Shown here: one piece after another, positions 43,829-55,970 of the stretch | Numbering within the stretch: the stretch's first letter is position 1 | How the letters are laid out: each line of letters opens with the position of its first letter | Source: Albimonas marina | GTDB lineage: Bacteria > Pseudomonadota > Alphaproteobacteria > Rhodobacterales > Rhodobacteraceae | Assembly (NCBI RefSeq): GCF_029223255.1 | Contig: NZ_JARHUC010000001.1 | Location: 62,001-126,000 of the forward strand | Length of the DNA: 64,000 bases | Direction: 5' to 3' | Program-made: the position numbers and the translations under genes | The notes under the pieces: model-generated | The model's database searches: none | What the model saw: the letters and a program-made list of their open reading frames with translations, nothing else | What the model was told of the DNA's origin: nothing

Positions 43829-46786
43829 ATGACGGACCAGAGCCCCAACAAGGCGTTCCACTCCTCGTCGTTCCTGCAAGGCCACAACGCGGTCTTCGTG
43901 GAGCAGCTCTATGCGCGCTACGCCAAGGACCCGTCCTCGGTCGACGAGAGCTGGCGGAAGTATTTCGAGAGCCTGGGCGACGATCCCGCGGCCGTCGAGG
44001 CCGAGGCCGCCGGTCCGTCGTGGGAGCGCGCCGACTGGCCGCCGCAGGACTTCTCGGAGCTGACCGGCGCGCTGACCGGCGACTACGGCCCGCAGCTCGA
44101 CCGCAATCCCAAGGACCTGGCCGCGAAGATCGCGGACAAGGCGAAGTCCGAGGGCAAGCCCGCCTCGGCCGCCGAGATCAAGCAGGCGGTGCTGGATTCG
44201 GTCCGCGCGATCATGCTGATCCGCAACTACCGCATCCGCGGCCACCTGGCCGCCGATCTCGACCCGCTGCGCCTGACGCCGCCGGTCCCGCACCCTGAGC
44301 TCGATCCGCGGACCTACGGCTTCGCCGAGGCCGACATGGACCGGCCGATCTTCCTCGACCAGGTGATGGGCCTCGAGACCGCCTCGATGCGCGAGATCGT
44401 GGCGCTGGCCTCGCGCACCTACTGCGGCACCTTCGCCCTGCAGTACATGCACATCTCCAACGCCGAGGAGGCCGGCTGGCTGAAGGAGCGGATCGAGGGC
44501 TACGGCAAGGAGATCCAGTTCACCAAGCAGGGCCGCCGCGCGATCCTGAACAAGCTGGTCGAGGCCGAGGGCTTCGAGAAGTTCCTCCATGTGAAGTACA
44601 TGGGCACCAAGCGCTTCGGCCTGGACGGCGGCGAGGCGCTGATCCCGGCGATGGAGCAGATCATCAAGCGCGGCGGCGCGCTTGGGGTTAAGGAAATCGT
44701 CATCGGCATGCCGCACCGAGGGCGCCTCAACGTCCTGGCGGCCGTGATGGGCAAACCCTACCGCGCGATCTTCCACGAATTCCACGGCGGCTCGGTCACC
44801 CCGGACGAGGTCCAGGGCTCGGGCGACGTGAAGTATCACCTGGGCGCGAGCTCGGACCGGACCTTCGACGGCAACTCGGTCCACATGAGCCTCACGGCCA
44901 ACCCCTCGCACCTCGAGGCGGTGAACCCGGTGGTGCTGGGCAAGGTGCGCGCCAAGCAGTACCAGCTCAACGACGAGGACCGCACCGCGGTTCTGCCGAT
45001 CCTGCTGCATGGCGACGCGGCCTTCGCCGGCCAGGGCGTGGTGGCGGAGTGCTTCGGCCTGTCGGGCCTGAAGGGCCACCGCACCGGCGGCACCATCCAC
45101 ATCGTGGTGAACAACCAGATCGGCTTCACCACCGCGCCCCACAACTCGCGCTCCAGCCCGTATCCCACGGACATCGCGCTGATGGTCGAGGCGCCGATCT
45201 TCCACGTCAACGGGGACGACCCCGAGGCGGTGGTCCACGCCGCCAAGGTGGCGACGGAGTACCGTCAGAAGTTCCACAAGGACGTGGTCATCGACATGTT
45301 CTGCTACCGTCGCTTCGGTCACAACGAAGGCGACGAGCCGATGTTCACGCAGCCGCAGATGTACACCAACATCAAGCGGCACAAGACGACGCTGCAGCTC
45401 TACACTGATCGCCTGATCGCCGACGGCCTGCTGCCCGAGGGCGAGATCGAGGACGAGAAGGCGCGCTTCCAGGCCTTCCTGTCCGAGGAGTTCGAGACGG
45501 CGCGCGAGTACCGGCCCAACAAGGCCGACTGGCTCGACGGCAAGTGGTCGGGCATGGGCGCCGGAGAGGGCGAGTACCAGCGCGGCGCCACCGCCGTGCC
45601 GATCGAGCGCCTGCGCGAGGTCGGCGAGGCGATCACCACGATCCCCGACGACGTGACCCCGCACAAGACCGTGGCCCGCGTCTACGAGGGCCGTCGCGAG
45701 ATGCTGGACAGCGGCAAGGGCATCGACTGGGCCTTCGCCGAGGCGCTGGCCTTCGGCACCCTGCTGACCGAGGGGCACCCGGTGCGCCTGGCGGGCCAGG
45801 ATTCGACCCGCGGCACCTTCTCCCAGCGCCACTCCGGCGTGGTGGACCAGAAGACCGAGGACCGGTTCTTCCCGCTCAACAACATCAAGCCCGGCCAGGC
45901 GCAGTACGAGGTCGTGGACTCGATGCTGTCGGAGTACGCGGTGCTCGGCTACGAGTACGGCTATTCGCTGGCGGAGCCGAACACGCTGACCCTGTGGGAA
46001 GCCCAGTTCGGCGACTTCGCCAACGGCGCGCAGATCATGATCGACCAGTTCATCTCGTCGGGCGAGCGCAAGTGGCTGCGCATGTCCGGCCTGGTGATGC
46101 TGCTGCCCCACGGCTACGAGGGCCAGGGGCCGGAGCATTCCTCGGCGCGGCTGGAGCGGTATCTCCAGAACTCGGCCGAGGACAACTGGATCGTCGCCAA
46201 CTGCTCGACCCCGGCGAACTACTTCCACATCCTGCGCCGCCAGATCCACCGCACCTTCCGCAAGCCGCTGGTCATCATGACCCCGAAGTCGCTGCTGCGG
46301 CACAAGAAGGCGGTCTCGGACCTGTCGATGTTCGAGAGCGGCTCCTCGTTCCACCGGGTGCTGTGGGACGACGCGGAGATGGGCGGCGGCTCGGAGCTGA
46401 CGCTGAAGCCGGACGCGGAGATCCGCAAGGTCGTGATCTGCTCGGGCAAGGTCTACTACGACCTGCTCGAGAGGCGCGACGCGGAGGGGCGCGACGACGT
46501 CTACCTGCTCCGTCTGGAGCAGTTCTATCCGTTCCCCGCGATCTCGCTGACCAAGGAGCTGTCGCGCTTCAAGGACGCCGAGATCGTCTGGTGCCAGGAG
46601 GAGCCCAAGAACCAGGGCGCCTGGACCTTCGTGGAACCGAACATCGAATGGGTGCTGGGCCGCATCGGCGCCGCGCACGGCCGGCCGCGTTATGCGGGTC
46701 GTCCGGCCTCGGCGTCGCCGGCGACCGGCCTCGCCTCGAAGCACAAGCAGGAGCAGGAGACGCTGATCTCCGATGCGCTCGGCTGA
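43829..46786 (+). CDS. sucA: 2-oxoglutarate dehydrogenase E1 component
   Basis: The ATG at 43829 gives the family start (NKAFHSSSFLQGHNAVFVEQLYARY) and 985 residues. GMPHRGRLNVLAAVMGKP and GDAAFAGQGVVAECF with NNQIGFTT form the ThDP-binding region, and RYLQNSAEDNWIVANCSTPANYFH is the C-terminal transketolase-like part. It decarboxylates 2-oxoglutarate and passes succinyl to the E2 lipoyl groups. sucB follows 15 nt later. Confidence 0.97.
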   Translation: MTDQSPNKAFHSSSFLQGHNAVFVEQLYARYAKDPSSVDESWRKYFESLGDDPAAVEAEAAGPSWERADWPPQDFSELTGALTGDYGPQLDRNPKDLAAKIADKAKSEGKPASAAEIKQAVLDSVRAIMLIRNYRIRGHLAADLDPLRLTPPVPHPELDPRTYGFAEADMDRPIFLDQVMGLETASMREIVALASRTYCGTFALQYMHISNAEEAGWLKERIEGYGKEIQFTKQGRRAILNKLVEAEGFEKFLHVKYMGTKRFGLDGGEALIPAMEQIIKRGGALGVKEIVIGMPHRGRLNVLAAVMGKPYRAIFHEFHGGSVTPDEVQGSGDVKYHLGASSDRTFDGNSVHMSLTANPSHLEAVNPVVLGKVRAKQYQLNDEDRTAVLPILLHGDAAFAGQGVVAECFGLSGLKGHRTGGTIHIVVNNQIGFTTAPHNSRSSPYPTDIALMVEAPIFHVNGDDPEAVVHAAKVATEYRQKFHKDVVIDMFCYRRFGHNEGDEPMFTQPQMYTNIKRHKTTLQLYTDRLIADGLLPEGEIEDEKARFQAFLSEEFETAREYRPNKADWLDGKWSGMGAGEGEYQRGATAVPIERLREVGEAITTIPDDVTPHKTVARVYEGRREMLDSGKGIDWAFAEALAFGTLLTEGHPVRLAGQDSTRGTFSQRHSGVVDQKTEDRFFPLNNIKPGQAQYEVVDSMLSEYAVLGYEYGYSLAEPNTLTLWEAQFGDFANGAQIMIDQFISSGERKWLRMSGLVMLLPHGYEGQGPEHSSARLERYLQNSAEDNWIVANCSTPANYFHILRRQIHRTFRKPLVIMTPKSLLRHKKAVSDLSMFESGSSFHRVLWDDAEMGGGSELTLKPDAEIRKVVICSGKVYYDLLERRDAEGRDDVYLLRLEQFYPFPAISLTKELSRFKDAEIVWCQEEPKNQGAWTFVEPNIEWVLGRIGAAHGRPRYAGRPASASPATGLASKHKQEQETLISDALG

Positions 46787-46801
46787 CGGGAGACTGGTAA
46801 G

Positions 46802-48325
<1,524 letters not shown>

Positions 48326-48332
48326 GGCCGAC

Positions 48333-48839
48333 ATGTCCCGGCCCGTCCGCCACGCGATCGCCGCCCTCCTGGGCGGCGTCACGATCGCCTTCGCGGCGGC
48401 GGGCTGGGCGCTTTGGCTCAAGTGGGGCGCGACCGGCTGGCCGCGCCTCGACGCCTTCGCGGCGGGGATCGAGGACGGGAACGAGCTGCTCGTCTGCCTC
48501 GTCCTCGTCCTGCTGGGCCTGGTTCCGTTGACCCTCGCGCGCAGCCTGCTGCCGCCCCCTGGACCGCAGGTCCAGAGGAGGGAGACCGCGCAGCCCCGCC
48601 GGACCTGGACGCGCCCGCTCGCCGAACTGCGGGTGCAGCTGGTCCTCGCCGTCATCCTGCTCGCGGCCGTGCTGCCCTATGCGTTCGGGGCGCCGGAGTT
48701 ATCCTGGTTCCTCGCCCTGATCCATCGCACGCCGCACTGGATCCCGCTGGCGCTGTTCTCGCTGCTGTTCGCCCTGGCCGGCGCCCGCTGCATCCGCGAC
48801 GCGCTCCGCGCCCCCGCCGCGCCCGCGGTCGGGGCCTGA
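48333..48839 (+). CDS. Four-helix membrane protein, hypothetical
   Basis: A 168-residue protein starting 7 nt after sucB. Four hydrophobic segments are predicted (about residues 8-28, 52-70, 101-118, 136-156). It is basic between segments 2 and 3 (VQRRETAQPRRTWTRP). No family was recognised. It is probably co-transcribed with sucB and lpd; a role in the complex is not suggested by anything in its sequence. Confidence 0.75.
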   Translation: MSRPVRHAIAALLGGVTIAFAAAGWALWLKWGATGWPRLDAFAAGIEDGNELLVCLVLVLLGLVPLTLARSLLPPPGPQVQRRETAQPRRTWTRPLAELRVQLVLAVILLAAVLPYAFGAPELSWFLALIHRTPHWIPLALFSLLFALAGARCIRDALRAPAAPAVGA

Positions 48840-48854
48840 GGCGGGGATCGGCCG

Positions 48855-49433
48855 ATGCAGGACACCCTCTCCCGTCCCGACCCCGCGCCGCGCGAGGCGC
48901 CGCCCTGGACCACCAAGGACGAGGGCGTTCTGATCGTGGCCACGCTGGCGATCGTCATGGCGCTCGCGGTCCTGCTTCCAGGGACGGAGGCGGCCCGCCG
49001 CCTCTGGCCCGCGGCCCACGACTGGCTGAACGCCTCCCCCCATCGCGCCGGCGCCCTGGCGGCGTTCGCCCCGTTATTCGGGGCCGGCGCGAGCCTGCTG
49101 CTCCACCGCCTGCCGGATGCGCCACGGAAAGGCGACGCGCGCGGCGCAAAGCCGACCCTGAAGGACTTGCGGATCCTGGCGCTGCTGTTCGGCGGCTGCG
49201 CCCTGGTCTTCTGGCTGGTCTACTGGGGCCCGCCCAGGGCGCTCGGCGAGGGGGATGGGAGCTTGCCCGGCCTGCTGGCGCGCCTGGGGTCGATCCCGGT
49301 GGGCGTTGCGAGTCAGTCGCTGGGCGGCCTGATGATCGGCGCCTGCACTCTCGCGATGCTCCGCCACGACAGGGCGACGCGGGCGGCGGCGTACGACGCG
49401 GCCGCCGAATGGCATGGACCGAAGGGAACCTGA
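48855..49433 (+). CDS. Multi-span membrane protein, hypothetical
   Basis: A 192-residue protein with a soluble proline-rich N-terminus and four hydrophobic segments (VLIVATLAIVMALAVLLP, GALAAFAPLFGAGASLLL, ILALLFGGCALVFWLVYW, and one near VGVASQSLGGLMIGACTLAM). No family was recognised. It follows the previous membrane-protein gene by 15 nt and ends 2 nt before the MAPEG gene, so it is part of the operon. Confidence 0.75.
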   Translation: MQDTLSRPDPAPREAPPWTTKDEGVLIVATLAIVMALAVLLPGTEAARRLWPAAHDWLNASPHRAGALAAFAPLFGAGASLLLHRLPDAPRKGDARGAKPTLKDLRILALLFGGCALVFWLVYWGPPRALGEGDGSLPGLLARLGSIPVGVASQSLGGLMIGACTLAMLRHDRATRAAAYDAAAEWHGPKGT

Positions 49434-49435
49434 AG

Positions 49436-49849
49436 ATGTCCGAAACCGTCCCCCTCGGCGGACCCGAGATCGTGGTGCTGGCGCTCGGCGGCCTGCTGCT
49501 GTTCGCGCAGTTCGTGCTGATGGCGATCCCGGCCAACCTGCAGCTGGGCCCCGACAAGACCATGGGCCCGCGCGACGAGCCGCTGGAGCTGCACGGCAAG
49601 GCCGGGCGGCTGCAGCGGGCGCTGTCGAACATGCATGAATCGCTGCTCTTCTACGGGGTGGCGGCGGTCAGCGTCACGCTGCTGGGCGCGGCCTCGCCGC
49701 TGACGGCGGCCTGCGCCTGGATCTGGCTGGCGGCGCGCGTGCTCTACGTGCCCGCCTACGCCTTCGGCTGGACCCCCGGCCGCTCTCTCATCTTCGCGGT
49801 GGGCAATGGCGCCGCGCTCATTATGATCCTCGTCGCGCTGCTCGGCTGA
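49436..49849 (+). CDS. MAPEG family membrane protein
   Basis: The ATG at 49436 gives a 137-residue, four-helix protein. The loop [30 protein letters not shown] is the MAPEG signature region (R-x-x-N-x-x-E), and [13 protein letters not shown] the C-terminal one. MAPEG proteins include glutathione-linked membrane enzymes; bacterial members mostly have unknown roles. It sits between sucB and lpd, an arrangement that recurs in the Rhodobacterales. Confidence 0.85.
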   Translation: MSETVPLGGPEIVVLALGGLLLFAQFVLMAIPANLQLGPDKTMGPRDEPLELHGKAGRLQRALSNMHESLLFYGVAAVSVTLLGAASPLTAACAWIWLAARVLYVPAYAFGWTPGRSLIFAVGNGAALIMILVALLG

Positions 49850-49895
49850 GAGCGCGCGGCCCGAACCCGCGGGCGAAGACCCGCAAGGAGGACCC

Positions 49896-51296
49896 ATGTC
49901 CGAAACCGAATTCGACCTGGTCGTCATCGGCGGCGGCCCCGGCGGCTACTACTGCGCGATCCGCGCGGCCCAGCTGGGCCTGAAGACCGCCTGCGTCGAG
50001 GGACGCGGCACGCTGGGCGGCACCTGCCTGAACGTGGGCTGCATCCCCTCGAAGGCGCTGCTGCACAGCTCCGAGCTGGTGCATGAGACCCAGGGCAACT
50101 TCGCCAAGATGGGCATCACGGTCGGCGACGTCTCGGTCGATGTGGCCAAGATGCTCGACTACAAGCAGGGCGTGATCGACTCCAACACCCAGGGCATCGA
50201 GTTCCTGTTCAAGAAGAACAAGGTGACCTGGCTGAAGGGCTACGGGAAGATCACCGCCAAGGGCGAGGTCACCGTCTCGGGCGAGTCCGAGGGCGTCTAC
50301 AAGGCCAAGAACATCGTCATCGCCACCGGCTCCGACGTCGCCGTGCCGCCCTTCGTGGAGCTGGACGAGGAGCGGATCGTGAGCTCCACCGGCGCGCTGG
50401 AGCTGAAGGAGGTTCCCAAGAAGCTGGTGGTGATCGGCGCGGGCGTGATCGGGCTCGAGCTCGGCTCCGTCTGGCATCGGCTGGGCGCCGAGGTCTCGGT
50501 CATCGAGTATCTCGACCAGATCACCCCCGGCATGGACGGCGAGATCTGCAAGACCTTCCAGCGCACGCTGAAGAAGCAGGGCATCGACTTCACCCTCGGC
50601 GCCGCGGTGCAGTCGGTCGAGAAGGGCGAGCGCCTGACCGTCACCTACAAGCTGCGCAAGAACGACCAAGAGAAGACGATGGAGTGCGACGTCGTCCTCG
50701 TCGCCACCGGCCGCAAGCCCTACACCGAGGGCCTGGGGCTCGACGACATGGGGATCGAGCTCGACAACCGCGGGCGCATCGTGGTGGACGAGCACTTCAA
50801 GACCCGGCTCGACGGCTGCTACGCCATCGGCGACGTGATCGCCGGCCCGATGCTCGCCCACAAGGCCGAGGACGAGGGCGGCGCGGTGGCCGAGATCATC
50901 GCCGGCCAGGCGGGGCATGTGAACTACGACGTGATCCCCTCGGTCATCTACACCTCCCCCGAGGTCGCCGCCGTCGGCAAGACCGAGGAGCAGCTGAAGG
51001 AAGAGGGCCGCGCCTACAAGGTCGGCAAGTTCCCCTTCATGGGCAACGGCCGCGCCAAGGCGAACCTGGTGGCCGACGGCTTCGTGAAGATCCTCGCGGA
51101 CAAGGAGACCGACCGGATCCTGGGCTGCCACATCATGGGCCCGGCCGCCGGCGACCTGATCCACGAGGTCTGCGTGGCGATGGAGTTCGGCGCCGCGGCC
51201 GAGGATCTCGCCCGCACCTGCCACGCGCACCCCACCTTCTCCGAGGCGGTGCGCGAGGCGGCGCTGGCCTGCGGCGACGGCGCGATCCACGCCTGA
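49896..51296 (+). CDS. lpd: Dihydrolipoyl dehydrogenase (E3)
   Basis: A 466-residue flavoprotein. FAD motif [18 protein letters not shown], redox-active disulfide Cys44/Cys49 ([13 protein letters not shown]), NAD motif [16 protein letters not shown], and the C-terminal His-Glu pair in [14 protein letters not shown] are all present. AAGGAGG-type ribosome site precedes the ATG. It reoxidises the lipoyl groups of E2. It is the last gene of the suc operon, which ends at the terminator 51321-51349. Confidence 0.97.
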   Translation: MSETEFDLVVIGGGPGGYYCAIRAAQLGLKTACVEGRGTLGGTCLNVGCIPSKALLHSSELVHETQGNFAKMGITVGDVSVDVAKMLDYKQGVIDSNTQGIEFLFKKNKVTWLKGYGKITAKGEVTVSGESEGVYKAKNIVIATGSDVAVPPFVELDEERIVSSTGALELKEVPKKLVVIGAGVIGLELGSVWHRLGAEVSVIEYLDQITPGMDGEICKTFQRTLKKQGIDFTLGAAVQSVEKGERLTVTYKLRKNDQEKTMECDVVLVATGRKPYTEGLGLDDMGIELDNRGRIVVDEHFKTRLDGCYAIGDVIAGPMLAHKAEDEGGAVAEIIAGQAGHVNYDVIPSVIYTSPEVAAVGKTEEQLKEEGRAYKVGKFPFMGNGRAKANLVADGFVKILADKETDRILGCHIMGPAAGDLIHEVCVAMEFGAAAEDLARTCHAHPTFSEAVREAALACGDGAIHA

Positions 51297-51320
51297 CGCC
51301 CGCCCCGTCCGAGGGTCCGG

Positions 51321-51349
51321 ACGCCCCGCCGCAGGCCGCGGCGGGGCGT
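51321..51349 (+). terminator. Terminator of the suc-lpd operon
   Basis: ACGCCCCGCCGC (51321-51332) pairs perfectly with GCGGCGGGGCGT (51338-51349), loop AGGCC, then TCGTCTTT. A 12-bp stem with a T-rich tail, 24 nt after lpd. Confidence 0.85.
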
Positions 51350-51464
51350 TCGTCTTTCCGGCCGGCGCCGGCCGCGCGATCCGGGTGGACAGCCGCCCCG
51401 CGGCGCCCGAGGCTCGCCCCGGCCGCGGCTCGACCGCCGCCCGGCGACGGAGGAGGAGCGCCCG

Positions 51465-51851
51465 ATGACGGAAGCCTACGCCCTGCACGGAACGATCGAC
51501 TTCACGGTCACCTCGATCTCGGACGCGCGGACCCTGGGCGAGATGCCGGTGCAGCCCGGCATCCTCAACCCGTTCGGCACCGTGCACGCCGGCGCGCTGA
51601 TCTGGTTCGCCGACGTGATCGCCACCCGCCACGTCTTCGGCGACGGCGAGGTCGAGGCGGGCATGGCCTCCTTCCCCGTGGCGGTGACGCTGAACGCGCA
51701 GCTTCTGTCGAACCGCAACGACGGCGTGCTGATGGGCGAGGCGACCTGGGTGAAGAAGGGCCGGCGGGTGTCGACCGTGCGCACGCTGGTCTCGGGGCCC
51801 GACGGCAAGGTGCTGCTCGACCTCACCTCGACCCACGTCTCGGCGCGCTGA
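51465..51851 (+). CDS. PaaI-type thioesterase (hotdog fold)
   Basis: A 128-residue single hotdog domain. ILNPFGTVHAGALIWFAD is the family helix motif (N/G-x-x-H-x-G...D), with the catalytic Asp in the helix, and GVLMGEATWVKKGRRVSTV the central strand. It should hydrolyse acyl-CoA thioesters. GGAGGAG lies about 8 nt before the ATG. A very stable hairpin with a G-quadruplex loop follows the stop by 33 nt. Confidence 0.85.
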   Translation: MTEAYALHGTIDFTVTSISDARTLGEMPVQPGILNPFGTVHAGALIWFADVIATRHVFGDGEVEAGMASFPVAVTLNAQLLSNRNDGVLMGEATWVKKGRRVSTVRTLVSGPDGKVLLDLTSTHVSAR

Positions 51852-51884
51852 GCGGCCGCCGATCCCCGGCCGCCCGTCGCGCCC

Positions 51885-51964
51885 GGCCGCGCCGGCGCCC
51901 CGCTCCGGTCTCGGCCGGGGTGGGCGGGCGGGAGCCGAGGCCGGGGCGGGGCGTCGGCGCGGCC
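51885..51964 (+). other. 31-bp hairpin with a G-quadruplex loop
   Basis: Arms 51885-51915 and 51934-51964 pair over 31 positions, 28 Watson-Crick and three G-U if transcribed on the + strand. The 18-nt loop (51916-51933) contains GGGGTGGGCGGGCGGG, a canonical quadruplex motif with single-base loops. It lies 33 nt past the thioesterase stop, and no U-run follows. Confidence 0.75.
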
Positions 51965-52096
51965 CTCCCCCTGCCTGAGACGAAGACATCGCGTCGCGCC
52001 GCGCGCATCCTCCTCCGCCCGCATCGACGCGCCCGGATTTCCCTGCCATTCTCGCGCCCCGAGGCCGCTCACGCGCCGCCGACCGGGAGACCCGCC

Positions 52097-52585
52097 ATGC
52101 GCCTGCGCCACGAGACCGAGGCCGACCACGACGCCGTGCGCCGCGTGGTCGAGGCCGCCTTCGGACGCGAGGACGAGGCCCGCCTGGTCACCCGCCTGCA
52201 CGAGGAGGGGGACGCCGCCATCGCCCTGGTGGCCGAGGTCGACGGGCGCATCGCGGGCCACGTGATGTTCTCGCCGATGCGCGCGCCGCAGGGGGCGCTG
52301 GGCCTCGCCCCGATCTCGGTGCGCCCGGACCTCCACGGAAACGGCATCGGCGGCGCCCTGATCCGCCGGGGGCTGGAGGAGGCGCGCACGCGCGGCGCCT
52401 CGGCCGTCTTCGTGCTGGGCGATCCGCCCTATTACACCCGCTTCGGCTTCTCCCCCGAGAAGGCGCGCGGATACGCCACGCCCTTCGCGGGGCCCTTCCT
52501 GATGGCGCTGGAATTGACGCCCGGCGCGCTGCGCGGCGAGGGTGAGCTCTCCTACGCCCGCGCCTTCGACGATCTCGCCGAATGA
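52097..52585 (+). CDS. GNAT family N-acetyltransferase (YhbS-like)
   Basis: The ATG at 52097 (GGGAGA upstream) gives 162 residues. The acetyl-CoA loop is ISVRPDLHGNGIGGALI (Q/R-x-x-G-x-G/A), and GDPPYYTRFGFSP is the typical YhbS-type end of the domain. The substrate is unknown. Its stop overlaps the ATG of the ABC permease by 4 nt, so it may be translated with the transporter and modify the same compound or stand by chance. Confidence 0.85.
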   Translation: MRLRHETEADHDAVRRVVEAAFGREDEARLVTRLHEEGDAAIALVAEVDGRIAGHVMFSPMRAPQGALGLAPISVRPDLHGNGIGGALIRRGLEEARTRGASAVFVLGDPPYYTRFGFSPEKARGYATPFAGPFLMALELTPGALRGEGELSYARAFDDLAE

Positions 52586-53532
52586 CAGCCTTTCTCCTGC
52601 AGCGCGCCTTCACGCTCGCGCTGACGCTCCTCGCCGCCACGGTCGCGATCTTCCTGCTGCTGGAGGTCGTCCCCGGCGATCCGGCGCTGACCATGATGGG
52701 CATGAACGCCGACCCCGCCGCGGTGGAGGCGCTGCGCGAGCAGCTGGGCCTGAACGCCCCGGTGGTCGAGCGCTATTTCGCCTGGATGGGCGACATGCTG
52801 CGCGGCGATTTCGGCACCTCCTACACCTACAAGACCCCGGTGACCGAGCTGGTGCTCGAGCGGCTGGTGGTGACCCTGCCGCTGACGATCTACGCGCTGA
52901 CCCTGTCGACGCTGATCGCCATTCCGGCGGGCATCGCGGCGGCGGCGCGGCGGAACTCGCCCGCCGACATCACCATCATGGGCATCACCCAGATCGGCAT
53001 CGCGGTGCCGAACTTCTGGTTCGCGATGCTGCTGGTGATCCTGTTCGCCTCGATGCTGCAGATGTTCCAGGCGGGCGGCTTCCCGGGGTGGGACGCGGGC
53101 TTCTGGGCGGCGATGAAGTCGCTGACCCTGCCGGCCATCGCGCTGGCCCTGCCGCAGGCGGCGATCCTGACGCGGATCATGCGCTCGTCCCTGCTCGACG
53201 CGATGAACGAGGACTACGTGCGCACCGCGCGCGCCAAGGGGCTGACCCGCGCGCAGGCCCTGCGCCGGCACGCGCTGCGCAACGCGCTGATCCCGGTGCT
53301 GACCATCATCGGCATGCAGTTCAGCTTCCTGATCACCGGGGCGATCATCATCGAGAACGTGTTCTTCCTGCCCGGCCTCGGCCGGCTGGTGTTCCAGGGC
53401 GTCGCCCAGCGGGACCTGATCGTGGTGAAGTCGGTGATCGTGCTGATGGTCTTCGCGGTGGTCATCGTCACGCTGCTGGTGGACATGGCCTACGCCATCG
53501 TCGACCCCCGCCTGCGGGAGGGGCGGCGATGA
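52582..53532 (+). CDS. Peptide/nickel-type ABC transporter permease (DppB-like)
   Basis: A 316-residue inner-membrane permease with six hydrophobic segments and a type-I DppB layout. The periplasmic LGLNAPVVERYFAWMGDMLRGDFGTSYTYKTPV segment and the EAA loop (DYVRTARAKGLTRAQALRRHALRNALIPV) that contacts the ATPase are intact. It overlaps the GNAT gene and the second permease by 4 nt each. The substrate is probably a short peptide or related compound. Confidence 0.92.
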   Translation: MTAFLLQRAFTLALTLLAATVAIFLLLEVVPGDPALTMMGMNADPAAVEALREQLGLNAPVVERYFAWMGDMLRGDFGTSYTYKTPVTELVLERLVVTLPLTIYALTLSTLIAIPAGIAAAARRNSPADITIMGITQIGIAVPNFWFAMLLVILFASMLQMFQAGGFPGWDAGFWAAMKSLTLPAIALALPQAAILTRIMRSSLLDAMNEDYVRTARAKGLTRAQALRRHALRNALIPVLTIIGMQFSFLITGAIIIENVFFLPGLGRLVFQGVAQRDLIVVKSVIVLMVFAVVIVTLLVDMAYAIVDPRLREGRR

Positions 53533-54343
53533 GGGTCTCGGCCTCGCTGGTGGTGGGCGCGATCCTGTCGTCGCTGTTCATCGCCGCCGCCCTGATCAGC
53601 TACGTCTGGACCCCCTTCGACGTCGAGAAGATGGCCGTCGCCGCCCGGCTGAAGCCGCCGGGGGCCGAGTACTGGTTCGGGACCGACCATTTCGGGCGGG
53701 ACATCTTCTCGATGGTGATGGTGGGCGCGCGCACCTCGATCGCGGTGGCGCTGGTGGCCGTGGGCATCGGCGCGGTCTTCGGGGTGCCGCTGGGGCTGCT
53801 CGCCGCCGCGCGGCGGGGCGCGTGGTACGACGAGCTGATCATGCGCTTCAACGACCTGGTCTTCGCCTTCCCCGCCCTGCTGCTGGCGATCCTGTTTACG
53901 GCGACGCTGGGGCCGGGGGCGGTGAACGCGATCCTGGCCATCGGCATCTTCAACGTGCCGGTCTTCGCGCGGCTCGCCCGCGGGGCCGCGCTCAGCCTGT
54001 GGACGCGGGAGTACATCCTGGCGGCGCGCACCTCGGGCAAGGGGCTGGCGCGGATCTCGGCCGAGCACATCCTGCCCAACATCCTCAACCTGCTGATCGT
54101 GCAGGCGACGATCCAGTTCTCGCTGGCCATCCTCGCCGAGGCGGGGCTGAGCTACCTGGGGCTGGGCGCGCAGCCGCCGCTGCCCTCCTGGGGGCGGATG
54201 CTGTCGGACGCGCAGACGATGATCTACGTCGCGCCGTGGTTCGCGATCTTCCCCGGCCTCGCCATCGTGCTGACGGTGCTGGGGCTGAACCTGATGGGCG
54301 ACGGGCTGCGCGACTGGCTGGACCCCAAGCTGAGGCGCGCGCG

Positions 54344-54347
<4 letters not shown>
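53529..54347 (+). CDS. Peptide/nickel-type ABC transporter permease (DppC-like)
   Basis: The ATG at 53529 gives 272 residues. The N-terminal helix is followed by the DppC-family motif YWFGTDHFGRDIFS, and the EAA loop is REYILAARTSGKGLARISAEHILPNI. It forms the heterodimeric channel with the preceding permease. Its 3' end overlaps the ATPase start by 4 nt, so the operon is tightly coupled. Confidence 0.92.
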
Positions 54348-55942
<1,595 letters not shown>

Positions 55943-55970
55943 AGCGCTCGGCGCCCCGGGCGCCGCGCCC

